Assembly (NCBI RefSeq): GCF_032884065.1
Contig: NC_088875.1
Location: 45,364,519 to 45,428,518, forward strand
DNA: 64,000 nucleotides
Origin: Artemia franciscana
Taxonomy: Eukaryota > Arthropoda > Branchiopoda > Anostraca > Artemiidae
Direction of reading: 5' to 3'
Shown: positions 11,952 to 23,129 of the stretch, piece after piece
Position numbering within the stretch: the stretch's first letter is position 1
Layout of the letters: each line of letters begins with the position of its first letter
Translations under genes and position numbers: made by a program
The notes under the pieces: generated by a model
What the model was told of the DNA's origin: nothing
Database searches by the model: none
Seen by the model: only the letters and a program-made list of their open reading frames with translations

Positions 11952-13299
11952 TATAAATAAATCTACAATATAAAATATAAATTTAGGAATCTTCCCTTTA
12001 GATCCAGAACGTTGTACATATGCCAATTAGCTGCACTTTCATTGCTCTGATTAAAACAAAATCACCCTTTACAAAAGCACCAAAAATATAACTGTTTCTT
12101 TTGTTACTCCGAGGGAGTCTTTACCCGACTGAGAAAGTTGTTGACATGGAATAAATTTAGAGAATGATTAAAACATGTGCGACGCTGGAAAATCTTTGCT
12201 TACTTTTGAATTTCTTGTACAGCATCAAACTGTTTCGAAAAAATCATGGTACATCTATTAATACCTACGTCACACAATTTACCAGGGACTGGAAGTGTAT
12301 TTGGGGGGGGGGAGGAATACAGACCCACTTTTTACTTTTGTAGCAAATTAGGTCTAAGCTTGTTCTTGAGCAGATTCATTTTCTTATTTTTGTTTTGTGT
12401 GCACCATGACAAAAAAGCTGTCAGGACCTCAAAAGCTTCAAAATGGTATATCTCGAACCTTTGTATTGCATCAAATTTGTGCAAAATTGATGCAATAGAC
12501 AAGCATCACCTTTTTAAGGATTATTGATTAGTGTCAAAAAGAAATTTTATGCCTCTATTTTTAAAAATTGATGTTTTTACCGTGAGCCGACTTTCTAATG
12601 TCACTACTAAGAAAAAAGTAAAGAGGGTCCTCCAATTTCTCAATTTTATTAACTAGTCAAAGAACGTTTTAAGTTATGAGACACGTGTGAATGAACTCCT
12701 CTACTTAAGTCACAAACACAGTAATTAAAATCGCAAACTCAACCAAATCATTAACAGGAATGATTTGTAAATATAAACAATAAACAAATAAAAAAAAAAA
12801 CTAAAATTAAAATTCTGACAGAACCTTATCGCAAATCTACCATTATTTTTTTATTGATTGTTTTTTGTTTCAAAACACAATTAGCAAGCTTTTTTTTACT
12901 TTTTCAGAAGAATGAATTTAAAATTAGTAATTTGCTCCATCTATTTAGTGGATCAACTTTTTTTCTATAGCCTAAAATCTCATGAAGAATTTGGATCGAA
13001 AACCATTAAGACAATTAAGCCAATATTTGACGCGTGCAACAAGTCCCAATAATTTTGCAGTAGACATTAATTAAACCTATAGCAATAAAACCTATATATA
13101 AATGCTATAAAAGCATTAAACCTATATTAAATTTCAACCTTTCTTTTTAAAGGATTTTCATTCTCTCCATGCTATACACCAGCTGAAGTTACTTTTAGCC
13201 CGTAGGCGCATGAAGTTTGCGCATAAGTATCTTTTCAAATGTTTGCTTCTTTTTTGAAAACTTTGACAATATCGAAAACATTGACAATTTTTTGACAAT
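11952..13299. other. Arm sequence without recognised genes
   Basis: It is the counterpart of roughly 58640-59605. The 93-codon open frame at 12246-12527 includes a G-run (12302-12310) and is not preserved in the other arm. The stretch is AT-rich non-coding DNA. Confidence 0.4.
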
Positions 13300-13515
13300 A
13301 TCGAAACATAATATATAGAATTTTTTTTATATAGAATTTTGTCAAAAATAGAATTATGCAAAAATAGAATTATCCGAAATTATGCAAATATTATAGAATT
13401 ATATAATTATAGAATTATGCAAAAATAAGTATAGAATTATATTGAATTATTATAGTTATTATAGTATTATTACAGTTATCTTTATATTATTATAGTTATT
13501 ATTATAACTATATTC
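13300..13515. repeat. AT-rich short-period repeat (ATAGAATTAT / TTATTATAG types)
   Basis: Repeated ATAGAATTAT and TATTATAG motifs run through this stretch. The mirrored position around 58610-58640 lacks the expansion, so it grew in the left arm only. Confidence 0.6.
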
Positions 13516-13518
13516 TAT

Positions 13519-13866
13519 GCATACTGAGTCTCTGCTTGACGGATGGTTCTGACAAAACTACCTTCCCAGGGAAAGAGTTACAGATGGATACAAAGTTTAT
13601 TTTTCAAATACCCCTACAACATTACCGGCTATTGTCGTCTTAATAGTTTCCTGCATAGAATTGGTAAAGTTCTGTCCAGCTTGTGCCATTGTTGCCAAAT
13701 TCCTGAAACTTACAGCCATCTTTTATCTGATTGTCCTTTAGATTGTACCCAGATAATGTTTTTATCTTTGGGTTTATCTGAACTAGATCTTAGCTTTCCT
13801 TTTAGTTTGAATTTAGAAGTGAGTAATAAGTATGTTAGAAACCTTGTTGTTTTTTTTTTTTTAAGA
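13519..13866 (+). pseudogene. LINE ORF2 C-terminus with Cys/His cluster (fragment)
   Basis: The frame from 13543 encodes TGYCRLNSFLHRIGK followed by LCHCCQIPETYSHLLSDCPL. This is the familiar post-RT C-terminal pattern of jockey/I-like LINEs (TGH..fn.yL.r...C.C...ET..H.L..C). There is no RT domain upstream. An A/T-rich tail with GATTAGATTAG repeats follows, as expected for a LINE 3' end. The mirrored copy at 58320-58610 has frameshifts in the same domain. Confidence 0.65.
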
Positions 13867-14579
13867 TTAGATTAGAAATTTCGTAGTTGGTGATCATTGG
13901 TTGTGTAATAATTTTCTTCATTTTTTTTTCTTCATTTGAGACTTTAAGATTTGATTAGTGTTTTCTTTTTGATGTCATGTAGTTTCAGTTTAGTATATAG
14001 AGTGAAATACCTTGTTTGGTTTACTCACTATTAAATACTTAGCCCTACAAGTTTCTTCTTTAAAGCAATGAGAAGCAGCTGTGTCACAACTCTTCATTCT
14101 ACTTCTGTATTTGCTCTTTAAATTTCTTTAGAATGGTTTAGCGTATTTAATTGATGTTTGTCTTTTGTGTTCTTCACTGATACTTTTTCCGCCTTTTACT
14201 TAAAGCGTTGTTGTCCTAACCATTTTTTTCATCATTAGAAATATGGGCAGTACCAATATTTGCCTCCAAAACTAGACCTGAGAGTGTCTTAGGTGGCTTC
14301 AAGGTACCAAAAATCATCTGGTTGCTTTAACTAGTTGTACAAAAGAGAATATAATTCTTAAAGAAAATAGAATATGGTCGCCATGGTAAAAGAATTAAGA
14401 AAAACACACTTGTAACAAAGACAAGTTTTTTTTTAAATTTAGAACAATAAGGCTTACGTTAGAAAGAATTAATTAGAAAGAGCCTAAAAAGGTTTACTTT
14501 CTAAGAAAACAAAAGGCTTTGAAATAGATTTCAATAAATAGAAGTTGTTGAAAACGATCAAAGGATTCCCTTTCAAAAT
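13867..14579. other. Intergenic arm sequence upstream of the GPCR-like gene
   Basis: It contains the probable 3' tail of the LINE fragment, then about 500 bp of unassigned sequence conserved with 57260-57756 and 58086-58300. The other arm carries an extra insertion of about 330 bp at the equivalent of 14068. Confidence 0.4.
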
Positions 14580-14612
14580 ATAAAGTTCAAGCCCGTTCTG
14601 TACAACTCAGTT
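14580..14612 (+). promoter_or_regulatory. Candidate core promoter: TATA box plus arthropod initiator
   Basis: TATAAAG lies at 14580-14586 and TCAGTT, which fits the arthropod initiator TCAKTY, at 14607-14612. The T of the TATA box is 29 bp before the initiator A, the standard spacing. Transcription would begin about 15 bases before the ATG. Both motifs and their spacing are unchanged in the other arm. The promoter call is inferred from motifs only. Confidence 0.55.
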
Positions 14613-14623
14613 GATATTCAACT

Positions 14624-15550
14624 ATGGAGCTTTTTCTGTTCCAGAAAGTGTTTCTTCTTCTAGTTGAAATAGCAATGAGTTCATTAAATTTCGCTTGCAT
14701 TGCCTTATTTCCTTTTGCAATAATGGCAGCAAGAAAATATGACACTGTGGAGAGCACATTGTTGGCAATCGAGTTCACTGGCTCTTTGAACGTTGTGAGC
14801 ACCCGGATTCTCTACACGGCGTTTATGTTTCAACGATTAGAGTCAATATTTTGTGTGTGGACGGCTGTAGCTGATATTATTAACATAGTTGTACGGAACA
14901 CAGCCCTTGGGTCGCTGCTTTTGCATAAATTTTTCAAGTACAGACTTCCTGGGTTCTATCGCTCACTGAAATTTAGTAAGAAGTTATTGATAACGATCGG
15001 ACCAGGATTTTTATGTTCACTCCCTACTGTGATTGCCCTACCAGCTTTAAAACGAAACATTGTTGTTGCTGTTTGTTTAAGAGAAACTGACAGGTTTTTT
15101 GATAATGTAAGAGGTTTACCTCCAATTTATCTAGTATTTTTAGTACCAAACTTAGTTTTTCTGTTTTTAGGAACAGTAGCTCAGGGTCATGAATACAGCG
15201 AGGCGTTCGATAGTAATCGCTCGCTAAGACTAGTAAAGGCGGAAATATATAGTTTGATTCTTTTCGAGATTTGTATTCATACACGTGTCCCTTATTTATA
15301 CCTAGATCCAGTTTTTCTGGCATCTCCTTGGGGTTTTGCTGTTTTTATTTTTGTAACGCAGTTTATATTATTCTTTTTTGCGACCTTCCCTCCCCTTTCT
15401 TACTTCGTGACTAATAAAAAGCTATTCAAAGAAGCTAAAGGTAGAGCAATCTCATTTTGGAGAAAAGTGATAAAATGGTTCAATCCTGTCAAGCCAAGAG
15501 TAAACGCCGAAACGGTTACGAATGTACAACCGTTTAGTGACAGTAGTTGA
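14624..15550 (+). CDS. Orphan rhodopsin-like (class A) GPCR, single exon, left-arm copy
   Basis: The 308-residue protein has seven hydrophobic segments at about 9-35, 44-67, 75-100, 120-141, 167-187, 208-228 and 236-262. Cys77 at the start of helix 3 and Cys151 in the second outer loop could form the class A disulfide. Helix 6 keeps a proline (FEICIHTRVPYL), and helix 7 ends in FPPLSYFVTNKKLF, a variant of the NPxxY...F ending with Pro in place of Asn. There is no DRY motif. No intron is evident; the ATG at 14624 follows a good TATA/initiator pair. Against the other arm I count 10 amino-acid changes (V9I, A24T, F29Y, S74P, I88M, L99I, I123V, I168V, L227I, T245A) and about 20 synonymous changes, which points to purifying selection. 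Ligand and subfamily are unknown; a lineage-specific chemoreceptor-type GPCR is a guess. Confidence 0.75.
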   Translation: MELFLFQKVFLLLVEIAMSSLNFACIALFPFAIMAARKYDTVESTLLAIEFTGSLNVVSTRILYTAFMFQRLESIFCVWTAVADIINIVVRNTALGSLLLHKFFKYRLPGFYRSLKFSKKLLITIGPGFLCSLPTVIALPALKRNIVVAVCLRETDRFFDNVRGLPPIYLVFLVPNLVFLFLGTVAQGHEYSEAFDSNRSLRLVKAEIYSLILFEICIHTRVPYLYLDPVFLASPWGFAVFIFVTQFILFFFATFPPLSYFVTNKKLFKEAKGRAISFWRKVIKWFNPVKPRVNAETVTNVQPFSDSS

Positions 15551-15614
15551 ATATAAAAAAATCCTTTATTTACGTCATGCCATTCAAAGAGAGGATTCAG
15601 AGTTGAATTATATC

Positions 15615-15692
15615 AGGTCTGCAAAACGGTTACGAAACGGTTACGAACGTGCAACCGTTTAGTGACAGTAGTTGAATAAAAAAAAAAAATCC
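15615..15692 (+). pseudogene. Duplicated 3' end of the GPCR-like gene beside an HHE copy
   Basis: About 60 bp repeats the last codons, stop and immediate downstream of the gene (CCGTTTAGTGACAGTAGTTG and A-run) after a 65-bp interval, with a doubled AACGGTTACGA stretch. It directly abuts the truncated HHE copy at 15704. The other arm has larger relics of the same 3' end, so this is probably what remained after a deletion. Confidence 0.7.
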
Positions 15693-15703
15693 GAACATGT
15701 ATT

Positions 15704-16818
15704 TTCATATACGGAGTAATTTCTGTTCGTTTTAAGTTTTAATGTCGCTCCTTACTTTCAGTTAAAAAAATAGTTTTTTTTATTTAATTTCTAAACGTTT
15801 TTGGATCAAATGCATGTTTTGATTTTGGCTCTCCGCAGAGGAATAATTAAAACGAAATTTGCATTTTTTTTTTGGCTAAATGGCTTTCTCATAGTTTTGA
15901 TCGAATGATTTTGAGAAAAAAGAGCGGGGGAGGAAGCCTAGTTGCCCTCACTTAAAAAGGCAACTAGAACTTTCAATTTTTTACGAATGTTTTTATTAGC
16001 AAAAGATATACTTAACTTAAAAATTAGATTACGTAACCAACTTTTGTACTCTCATGTTTCATCGATGGATAGATCGGAACTTTCAATTCCTCTATGGAAA
16101 GTTCCCCCAACATATCCCCCTCTTCTCAGCCCCTCCCACCAACCAAAAAATCCCCCTGAAAACGTCTGTACATTTCCCAATAACCATTACTACATGTAAG
16201 CACTGGTCAAAGTTTGTAACTTGTAGCCCTTCGCACGGGGACTATGGGGGAGTAAGTCGTCCCCAAAGACATAGTTATAAGGTTTTTCGACTACGCTGAA
16301 TAAAATGGCTATCTCAGAATTTTGATCCGTTGACTTTCGGAAAATAATTAGCGTGGTATAATTTTTTTGGTCATTTAAAAAGGGCACTAGAACTTTTCAT
16401 TTCCGTTAGAATGAGCCTTCTCGCAACATTCTAGAACCACTGGGTCGATATGATCACCCCTGAAAAAAAAAACAAAAAAAAAAAACAAATAAACACGCAT
16501 CCGTGATCTGCCTTGTAGCAAAAAATACAAAATTCCACATTTTTGTAGATAGGAGCTTGAAACTTCTACAATAGGGTTGTCTGATACACTGAATCTGATG
16601 GTGTGATTTTTATTAAGATTCTATGACTTTTAGGGGGTGTTTCCCCCCTATTTTTTAAGATAAGGCAAATTTTCTCAGCAAACTTATATATTTAAAATCA
16701 GCATTAAAATGCGATTCTTTTGATGTAGCTATTGGTATCAAAATTCCATTTTTTAGAGTTTTGGTTACTATTGAGCCGGGTCGCTCCTTACTACAGTTCG
16801 TTACCACGAACTGTTTGA
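15704..16818 (-). mobile_element. HHE copy 3 (left), truncated in the hairpin
   Basis: It begins inside the second hairpin arm (catatacggagtaattt) and runs through the body to CTGTTTGA at 16811-16818. It is the mirror of 51030-52705, which keeps part of the first arm. Truncation is next to the duplicated gene 3' end, consistent with a deletion that removed about 4 kb found in the right arm. Confidence 0.85.
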
Positions 16819-18600
16819 TAAAAGTATTGCAATCATAACAAGGGCTTTAATCACTGAAGGATAAAACAGTCTGGGAGTGTTCAGGCACGAAAATTAAGCA
16901 TTTGATTGCCTGTATATCGTTTACTGAATGTATTAGGTAATATTGGTCAGCTTGATGTACTTTTTATTTGCAATAAACATGTTATAAGCCATTTTGATTT
17001 ATCTTTATACGGTTCTTTTAACAACAGCTATAGAGTTTAGAATCATGTGGAATGTAATCAGTCGATTTTATTGAGGCTATTGTCGACCGATTGAGGTTGT
17101 CGTCATGAGCTGGAAATAAAATAGCATATGATAGTTATCGCAACTTCAGATAATCATAGAAAGCTTATTAGAAGTTCCCAAGGAATGGAATACCCATTTT
17201 TAAGATAAAAAATAGGGCAGCATGAATTATCCTCGAAGATTGTTTTACCCTCCTTATCCTATCCATGCGATGCGACAAGAATAGTGGGCTTACTTATGCT
17301 TGACCTACCCTTAAGATCCATCCATATTAAAAACAAAACTTATGGACTTATGACTAAAATTATAGAAGGAATCATCTTTATTTGGGATAATGCAGCGATA
17401 CAATGATTTAGTTCTTTTGGCTACTGAGACAAATTAGATGACCTAATCAACAACAAGAACGATTTGATGGACTCAATCCTTTTTTACGAATTACAATTAT
17501 GAGCTTTCAAACGTTTTGGTTTCTTTACAGCTAGTATATTACATAGCTGGGGATGAAATTACATCAGAATTTTGTATCATTCCAGCATTTCGACGCCTAG
17601 AAAAGCAATACTACTACTACTACTAACAACTCAGTTGTAGACCTATTTCAACTTCGTGCCGATATTTACAAAAAAGTGAAACCTGAGCCCATGACCAATA
17701 TACTTAAAATCAGTAAAGACTGAAACAATTAGAGAGCTTTATCATCAATTCTTAGCTGTTGTAACCAGTTTAAAAAGAGTCCGGACACTTAACTAGAATT
17801 AGAGTAGCGGGCATAGATCAAACTCTCCCAGTTAATAAATATGTATTGATAAAAATATATAGGAAGAAGCGCTAGTGCACAACAGAAGGGCTAAAAATGA
17901 GCAAAGGTTTTATTTTTAAAAGAATTATAGTTTTTTGTTTTTAATTGTATGGTTTTGTAAAGAAATTCAAAAGAGATTTATAACTTTTTTTATGCAATGA
18001 TTACAATCTTGGCATAATCTTTGAAAACAAAAATTAAATAAAAATAAAACACAAAAAAACAAAACAAAAATGAAACAAAAAATGAAACAAAAATTACAGA
18101 TATTAAAAAAAAGTACTAAATAACTAATATGTGAGCAAAAGGAACAATTTATTGAGATGGGACTCTCAATAAAGCTACAATTTTTTCGTACTCACATCTA
18201 AGCCAAGCTACCAATACCAACAACCTCCCAATATTATATGCCTCTTTTCAAATTTTTTGCGCACCTCACTTACTATATTGTTCTCACCTGGTACTTGTTG
18301 TTTAGCATGAATCAATTCATACAAACAAAACATATCCAAGGTTGTACCAAGAAAAGATTCAACCGCTAGTAAATAAATATTACATCCAATGATAAGAAAT
18401 TCTTACACTGTAAAAGAAATGATTTTCGTATTCTTTTTCTTGTTTAGATTATTACGGAAAGGCTTTAAACGTTTTGGTTTATGAACGGCTAGTATATTGA
18501 ATAGCTGAGGATAAAATTATATCAGTATTTTGTGTCATTCCAGCATTTTGACGCCAAGGAAAGCAATATTACTATTACTACTAACAACTCACAACACCAC
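16819..18600. other. Arm sequence with a 115-bp direct duplication of a LINE 3' tail
   Basis: Positions 17505-17620 and 18468-18583 are about 115-bp direct repeats (ACGTTTTGGTTT ... gcattt(c/t)gacgcc ... ACTACTACTA). Each ends in a trinucleotide run like those at RTE-like LINE tails. Both are mirrored at 50220-50345 and 49357-49470. The rest (16819-17504 and 17621-18467) has no recognised gene and is AT-rich. Confidence 0.6.
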
Positions 18601-19700
18601 AAAGCGGGCTCCAGGCCAACAAAGCTAAGCACGCTCCTCCACCATCTCAATCTATTCGAAACTATCCTCTTTCCACCCTCCCAGGAAGTTCCCATTTCCC
18701 AAAAATATTTCTCTATGACATCCTTTCATCCTAACTGTGGACAACCTGCTTTGGTTTTAGACCTTGACGGTTGGCAAAAGGATAGTCTTTGGCAATCTGT
18801 CATCCGCAAAACATGCCCAAGCCACCTCAACCTTTTTATCATTATAACCGTAGAGAGCGGGATAGAACAGCACTTTTCGTACAACCTACTGTTTGAAATA
18901 CGATTAGTCAGCCGGGTAACCACAACAATTCGGAGAAAACATCTAGCAAATCTACATCTGGTTTTCGAAGCGCCCATGCTTCAGAACCATACTGACCACT
19001 GACATCACTGTTGACATCCAATATTTCAATTTTGGTTTGCACTCTTGTCTTCTTATTCAATCAAACTTTTCAACTGTGAAAGACAAACTGAGCCTCGGCT
19101 ATTCTGATTTAACATCTTCACTGCTCCCACCGTCTTTACTAATAATTAAATAAAAAAAACAAGTTTTTTTTAAATGAAAGTAATTAGCGACACTAAAACT
19201 TAAAACGAACAGAAATTATCCCGTATATGAAAGGGGCTGTTCCCTCTTCAACACCCCGCTCTTTACGCTAAAGTTTGACTCTTTCTCTTAACTCTACATT
19301 TTAAAACAGTGAAGGGGGTGTTTCCCCCTATTTTCTAAAATAACGCAAATTTTCTCAGACTCGTAACTTTGATGGGTAAGACTAAACTTGATGAAACTTA
19401 TATATTTAAAATCAGCATTAAAATGCGATTCTTTTGATGTAGCTATTGGTACCAAAATTCCATTTTTTAGAGTTTTGGCTACTATTGAGCCGGGTCGCTC
19501 CTTACTACAGTTCGTTACCGCGAACTGTTTGATATTACAAAGGCAAGTGAAGCTGTCTACCCGATTAATCTTTTCGTTACCCAACGTAATCTTTTCATCT
19601 TCACTTATTCCTAGCCATAGCGACTTAGTCTTATTAACATTAATTTTCAAACGCATATTATACTGATATATATTCTTTAATTTTTTGATAACTTCCAATT
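18600..19700 (-). pseudogene. RTE-like LINE 3' part, split by HHE copy 4 (left arm)
   Basis: On the minus strand, 19533-19700 encodes INVNKTKSLWLG and VDSFTCL. After the inserted HHE (19146-19532), 18600-19140 encodes RLTNRISNSRLYEK and IKRLRWLGHVLRMTD. These are the end of RT (thumb) and the C-terminal GHVLRM tail of RTE-type LINEs. Frameshifts and stops make it dead. The 3' end carries an ACT/ATT trinucleotide run (18570-18590), the usual RTE microsatellite tail. Mirrored at 45690-45862 plus 48774-49330. Confidence 0.75.
19146..19532 (-). mobile_element. HHE copy 4, internally deleted, inserted in the RTE-like LINE
   Basis: The first hairpin arm (19146-19280) is joined directly to the last 220 bp before the TC end. 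It sits in the target as ataA^TATTAC without a duplication. The right arm also carries an HHE in this LINE, but 3 bp away and in the opposite orientation relative to the LINE, so the two are independent insertions. Confidence 0.85.
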
Positions 19701-19734
19701 AATTAAAGTTAAAGAAGTTAGAATATTTTAAACG

Positions 19735-19870
19735 TACTTTGTTTATTTGAATCATACAATAAATAGCCGAGTCAAGCTCGAAACGAGTAAAAATTAACAT
19801 TAAAAGGGCTGATAACCCCCATGCCTTCTCAAGACTAGAAAATAATTTATACTTTATTGGAAAAAAAAAC
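19735..19870 (-). repeat. Short dispersed repeat (CTCGTTTTGAGCTTGACTCGG type)
   Basis: It matches 45567-45665 in reverse and resembles 1465-1560. It has no coding potential. Confidence 0.55.
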
Positions 19871-20090
19871 AAATGACCGTGGGTTGTCAGTTTGATTTAC
19901 ATATGCTGATATTTATTCCCTAAAGTTTTAATAATTCCTTGTTTATTAAAGTAAAATAAGTGAAAAAAATTTAAAAGTTTTTTTTAGTAAAGTTTCATAA
20001 GAACCTTGTCTTGTCCGGGGCATAACTTACTACCCCTGCCCCTGAGCTCTAGGGGCTTGTATCCACATGAAGACGTTGTAATATGTTCTT
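19871..20090. other. Non-coding arm sequence
   Basis: AT-rich, mirrored near 45335-45545, with nothing recognised. Confidence 0.4.
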
Positions 20091-20680
20091 TGAACTATTG
20101 GTAATAAAATGGCTATCTCACAATTTTGATCGAATGTGTTTGGGGAAAGAGGATGTCAGTGAGGGGAGGGGCTAGTTTCCCTCTTTCACGTTTGACTCTT
20201 AAAAGAGAACTAAACTATACGTTTCCAATCCATCGAGGCTCCTCTGAAGCTCACACAACCACCCCTTCCATAAGAGCCTTACGGTATATGCCCCTCGGCC
20301 ATAACTTACAACACTTACCCCCAGACTCCGGGGGGGGGGGTGGTTGTCAACCCTAAAGGCCTTTTTATGTGATCTTTAGACTACTTTTGAATAAATGGCT
20401 ATCTCAAAATTTCTACTGGGTGCATTTGGGGAAAATATGACGAGGGCGGTAGCTACTTTCCGATCACTTTGACTCTTAAAAAGGGCACTAGGACTTCTGA
20501 TTTCCAATCTAATAAGCCCCCTTCTAAGTTTATACAGCCACCCTTTCGATAAAATCTTACAGACCCCAGGAATAGCTTACAACCCTTTCACTGACGGTTG
20601 TGTGGGGGGTGGGTTGTTATCCTCAAAGACATAATTTCCGGACCTTTTTATTGAAAGGTTATAAGAAATTACGGTTATCC
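20091..20680. repeat. Two tandem diverged segments of an HHE-related body
   Basis: Units at about 20100-20385 and 20386-20680 each contain AAATGGCTATCTCA, TTGGGGAAA, a GACTCTTAAAA stretch, 'ggcactag' and a C/G-rich hairpin-like stretch. They follow the order of the HHE body with heavy divergence. A G10 run is at 20331-20340. The mirror at 44715-45310 has an extra short repeat of CTAGTAGAA. This looks like an older subfamily without recognisable ends. Confidence 0.6.
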
Positions 20681-21289
20681 TTATTTCATTTTTTAAATTA
20701 TGTTCTGTTTCTTTCCGAAAACATAATTACTCATTAATCAGATCTAAGTGCCCTTTCAGATGCTAAGGCATTCCAGCCCAAAATCCTGGTCTGGAGACGT
20801 GAAAGTCACCATTTTCATGACCGGAGAAGCGCTTCCATTTTTCCAAGGATTCGGTTCGCTCCAAGGATCCAGCATTTCTTGGCTGGAAATTTCTTGCTTC
20901 TAGCATCTGAACAGAATTCACATAGCTTTAGACCGGGATTCCGGGCATGAATTTCTTTGTGTCTGAATGGACCCTAGCTCACCTAGTAACTGTCTAAAGT
21001 GCTTCCTACCGCGTGAGTTTTGACTAGTAAAGTACCTATATTGGGAAAGTGGCTTGGGAAATATTGAACTTCGTGAACAGTTTGTCAATTATAAAACTAC
21101 GATAAGACGACAGCGACGACATCACGTCGGCTGTGTGAACTCAAGGTAAGGCAATACAAAGACGGTGATACCAATCTCATTACTTTCAACACCATCACTC
21201 TCCAGTATATCCCCTAGAACTCAGAAAAATATTGAAATTGACTTGAAAAAAGGGTAAACCAGTAAGGGTGTCACACTGGTTAGAACTCA
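20681..21289. other. Arm sequence 5' of the hAT relic
   Basis: Mirrored at 44090-44714. Open frames here are not equivalent in the two arms. It may be the untranslated 5' part of the hAT element, but no terminal inverted repeat was identified. Confidence 0.35.
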
Positions 21290-22270
21290 GACTAATGTGT
21301 ATACTTTCTTTCAAGTGTGTAATTCAGCATCTGAACAAACAATTGCCAATGTTTCGTCTCCTTTGAATGAAGTAACTGTCTATCAGATCGAGCAAGCAGG
21401 AAACAAGACATCTCGAGGAACCACTATGCCTGTCGCCGGTCTGTCGGAGCCTCAGTTTCGGCGAGATACACTTCAAGATGAAGAGCCTCACCGGTCCAGG
21501 GCCCCTACGGACATTTTTTGGCGTCTTTTGATCAACTATCCCAAATGAAGCTAGTAAAATACCATGCGTAAGTGAAAGCAAACGGTAAGCCAAAACGGTC
21601 ATTCAATGCTTCATATTATGAAAAGCACCCATGGCTGGAGTACTTCGTCCAGCATGATTCTGTTTACTTTTCTGCTACAGATACTTTGGCAGCACGTCTA
21701 CTCTTCTCCGGCAGAGGTACATATTTAGACCTTTCATAGATGTTGCCATCAGAAGATGGAAAGACATATCTAACGTTTTCGAAGAGAATACTAGAAGTGA
21801 GGGCCACAAAGACAGTGCCGTTTCATGGAAGAAGTTCTAAGCCATACAAACCAAAGAGATGCAACCAATCGCATCTGTTTTAATGAAAGACGGAAACAAG
21901 GAAATCAAGGAGAACATAGAGCACGTAAAAGCCTTATTAAAAGTAACATCTCTATTGGGGCGACTCGGCACTGACTTTAGGAGACAAGACGAAACAGAAT
22001 CTCCAACAAACAAGGAAGATTTCGTCGATACCTGTATTCTTCTTACAGATTATACTCTTCAACGCTTTTCAACAAGCTGCATAGATGATAGTTCGGTCAT
22101 TAAACATCCCATCAACACCAGAGCGATCTTAGTTCAATGATCGGTTCCAGGCTTTAACGCACGATAGTGCAAAAAGTAAAAAGCGGCAAATACTTTGCCG
22201 TGCTTGTCGATGAAACGAATGGCAACTCGACAAAGAGCACCATATCATTCTTCTTAGGTACTTCGACGAA
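21290..22270 (+). pseudogene. hAT-superfamily transposase relic (ZMYM1/DUF4371-like), left arm
   Basis: Several frames together give the N-terminal half of a hAT transposase of the TTF/ZMYM1-like kind. PTDIFWRLLINYPK (ending at a stop) is followed by RSFNASYYEKHPWLEY (TTF-type entry motif near 21590-21640). Next comes IKENIEHVKALLKV with FRRQDETESPTNKEDFVD (21900-22030), and then KYFAVLVDETNG (22180-22225), the stretch around the first catalytic Asp. Stops and frameshifts separate the pieces, and no catalytic C-terminal half with the dimerisation region follows. The same breaks are largely shared with 43109-44089, so it was dead before the arms diverged. Confidence 0.7.
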
Positions 22271-23129
22271 GAAAATTCTTTTTGCTCTTGTTATGTTTTT
22301 CCGTTCTGTATGTGTATTTGATCTGGAAGATTTCTATTGAAGGTAAACCGAGATTTTGGTTACGACCATCAGAATAATAACGAAGATCAATTTCACTGAC
22401 GTATTGTTTGCTTAAATAAGAAATCTTCTCACTGAGGGAGGCCAGCCTGTAGTCTAGTTGAAATTTTCACTTTCTGTTTAAGTTTCACGTTACCTCGCTG
22501 ATTGTAATCTTCACTGTTATAACTAATCTTAGAGGTCAGTGTGACTGAGTTCCACATTTGGCTACAGTACACTTCCGAGCAATACACGGGTGCTGAAAAT
22601 AAAATTTTTATTTGGAACATTCGATTGATGTGCTGCTAAAATCCATACTTTTTATTACGCGACACGAAGTGAATCGCCAGAGGGCGGAGAAAGTCCTCGC
22701 CAAACTCAGAATTTGGCCTAAGTGGCGCATCTGGCGACGAACACCACACTGCCTTTCCATCATAAGCAAAAAAACAACTATAACAACAGGAAATTTCCAT
22801 GAGAGTAGAGCTATCAATAAGTGAATGCTTCGACCATTTATCCATGGCCCGTCATAAGAAAACAGCAAATGAAAATAAAAACGAAACCTACATTAAAATA
22901 CGATAATTAAAGTTAAAAAACTGGGAAACAGTCTTAGCATTCTTACTTCAGGGAAGTTTGAACAGGACTGATACTTGAAAAGCAGCTGAACCGGACACAC
23001 TTCAAACCATCGCACACAAAAATAAACAATATACAAAAAAGAAAAAAAACACCTTTCACATAATAAAAGACGCACTGCTACTAGAGAAAGCTCTTCAATC
23101 GGTAGCCTCTCTTACCATTTCTTAATTTT
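22271..23129. other. Arm sequence between hAT and LINE relics
   Basis: Mirrored at about 42276-43108. The minus-strand frame 22429-22620 (ISYNSEDYNQRGNVKL, RLQAGLPQ) is also readable in the other arm at 42740-42991, with a longer end there. It has no recognised relative, and I would not call it a gene without homology support. Confidence 0.35.

Noticed and set aside
15024-15323. 99-codon minus-strand frame inside the GPCR-like gene, also open at 56503-56859 in the other arm
   Set aside because: It is antisense to a constrained gene and open in both copies only because the sense sequence is conserved. It has no domain or promoter.
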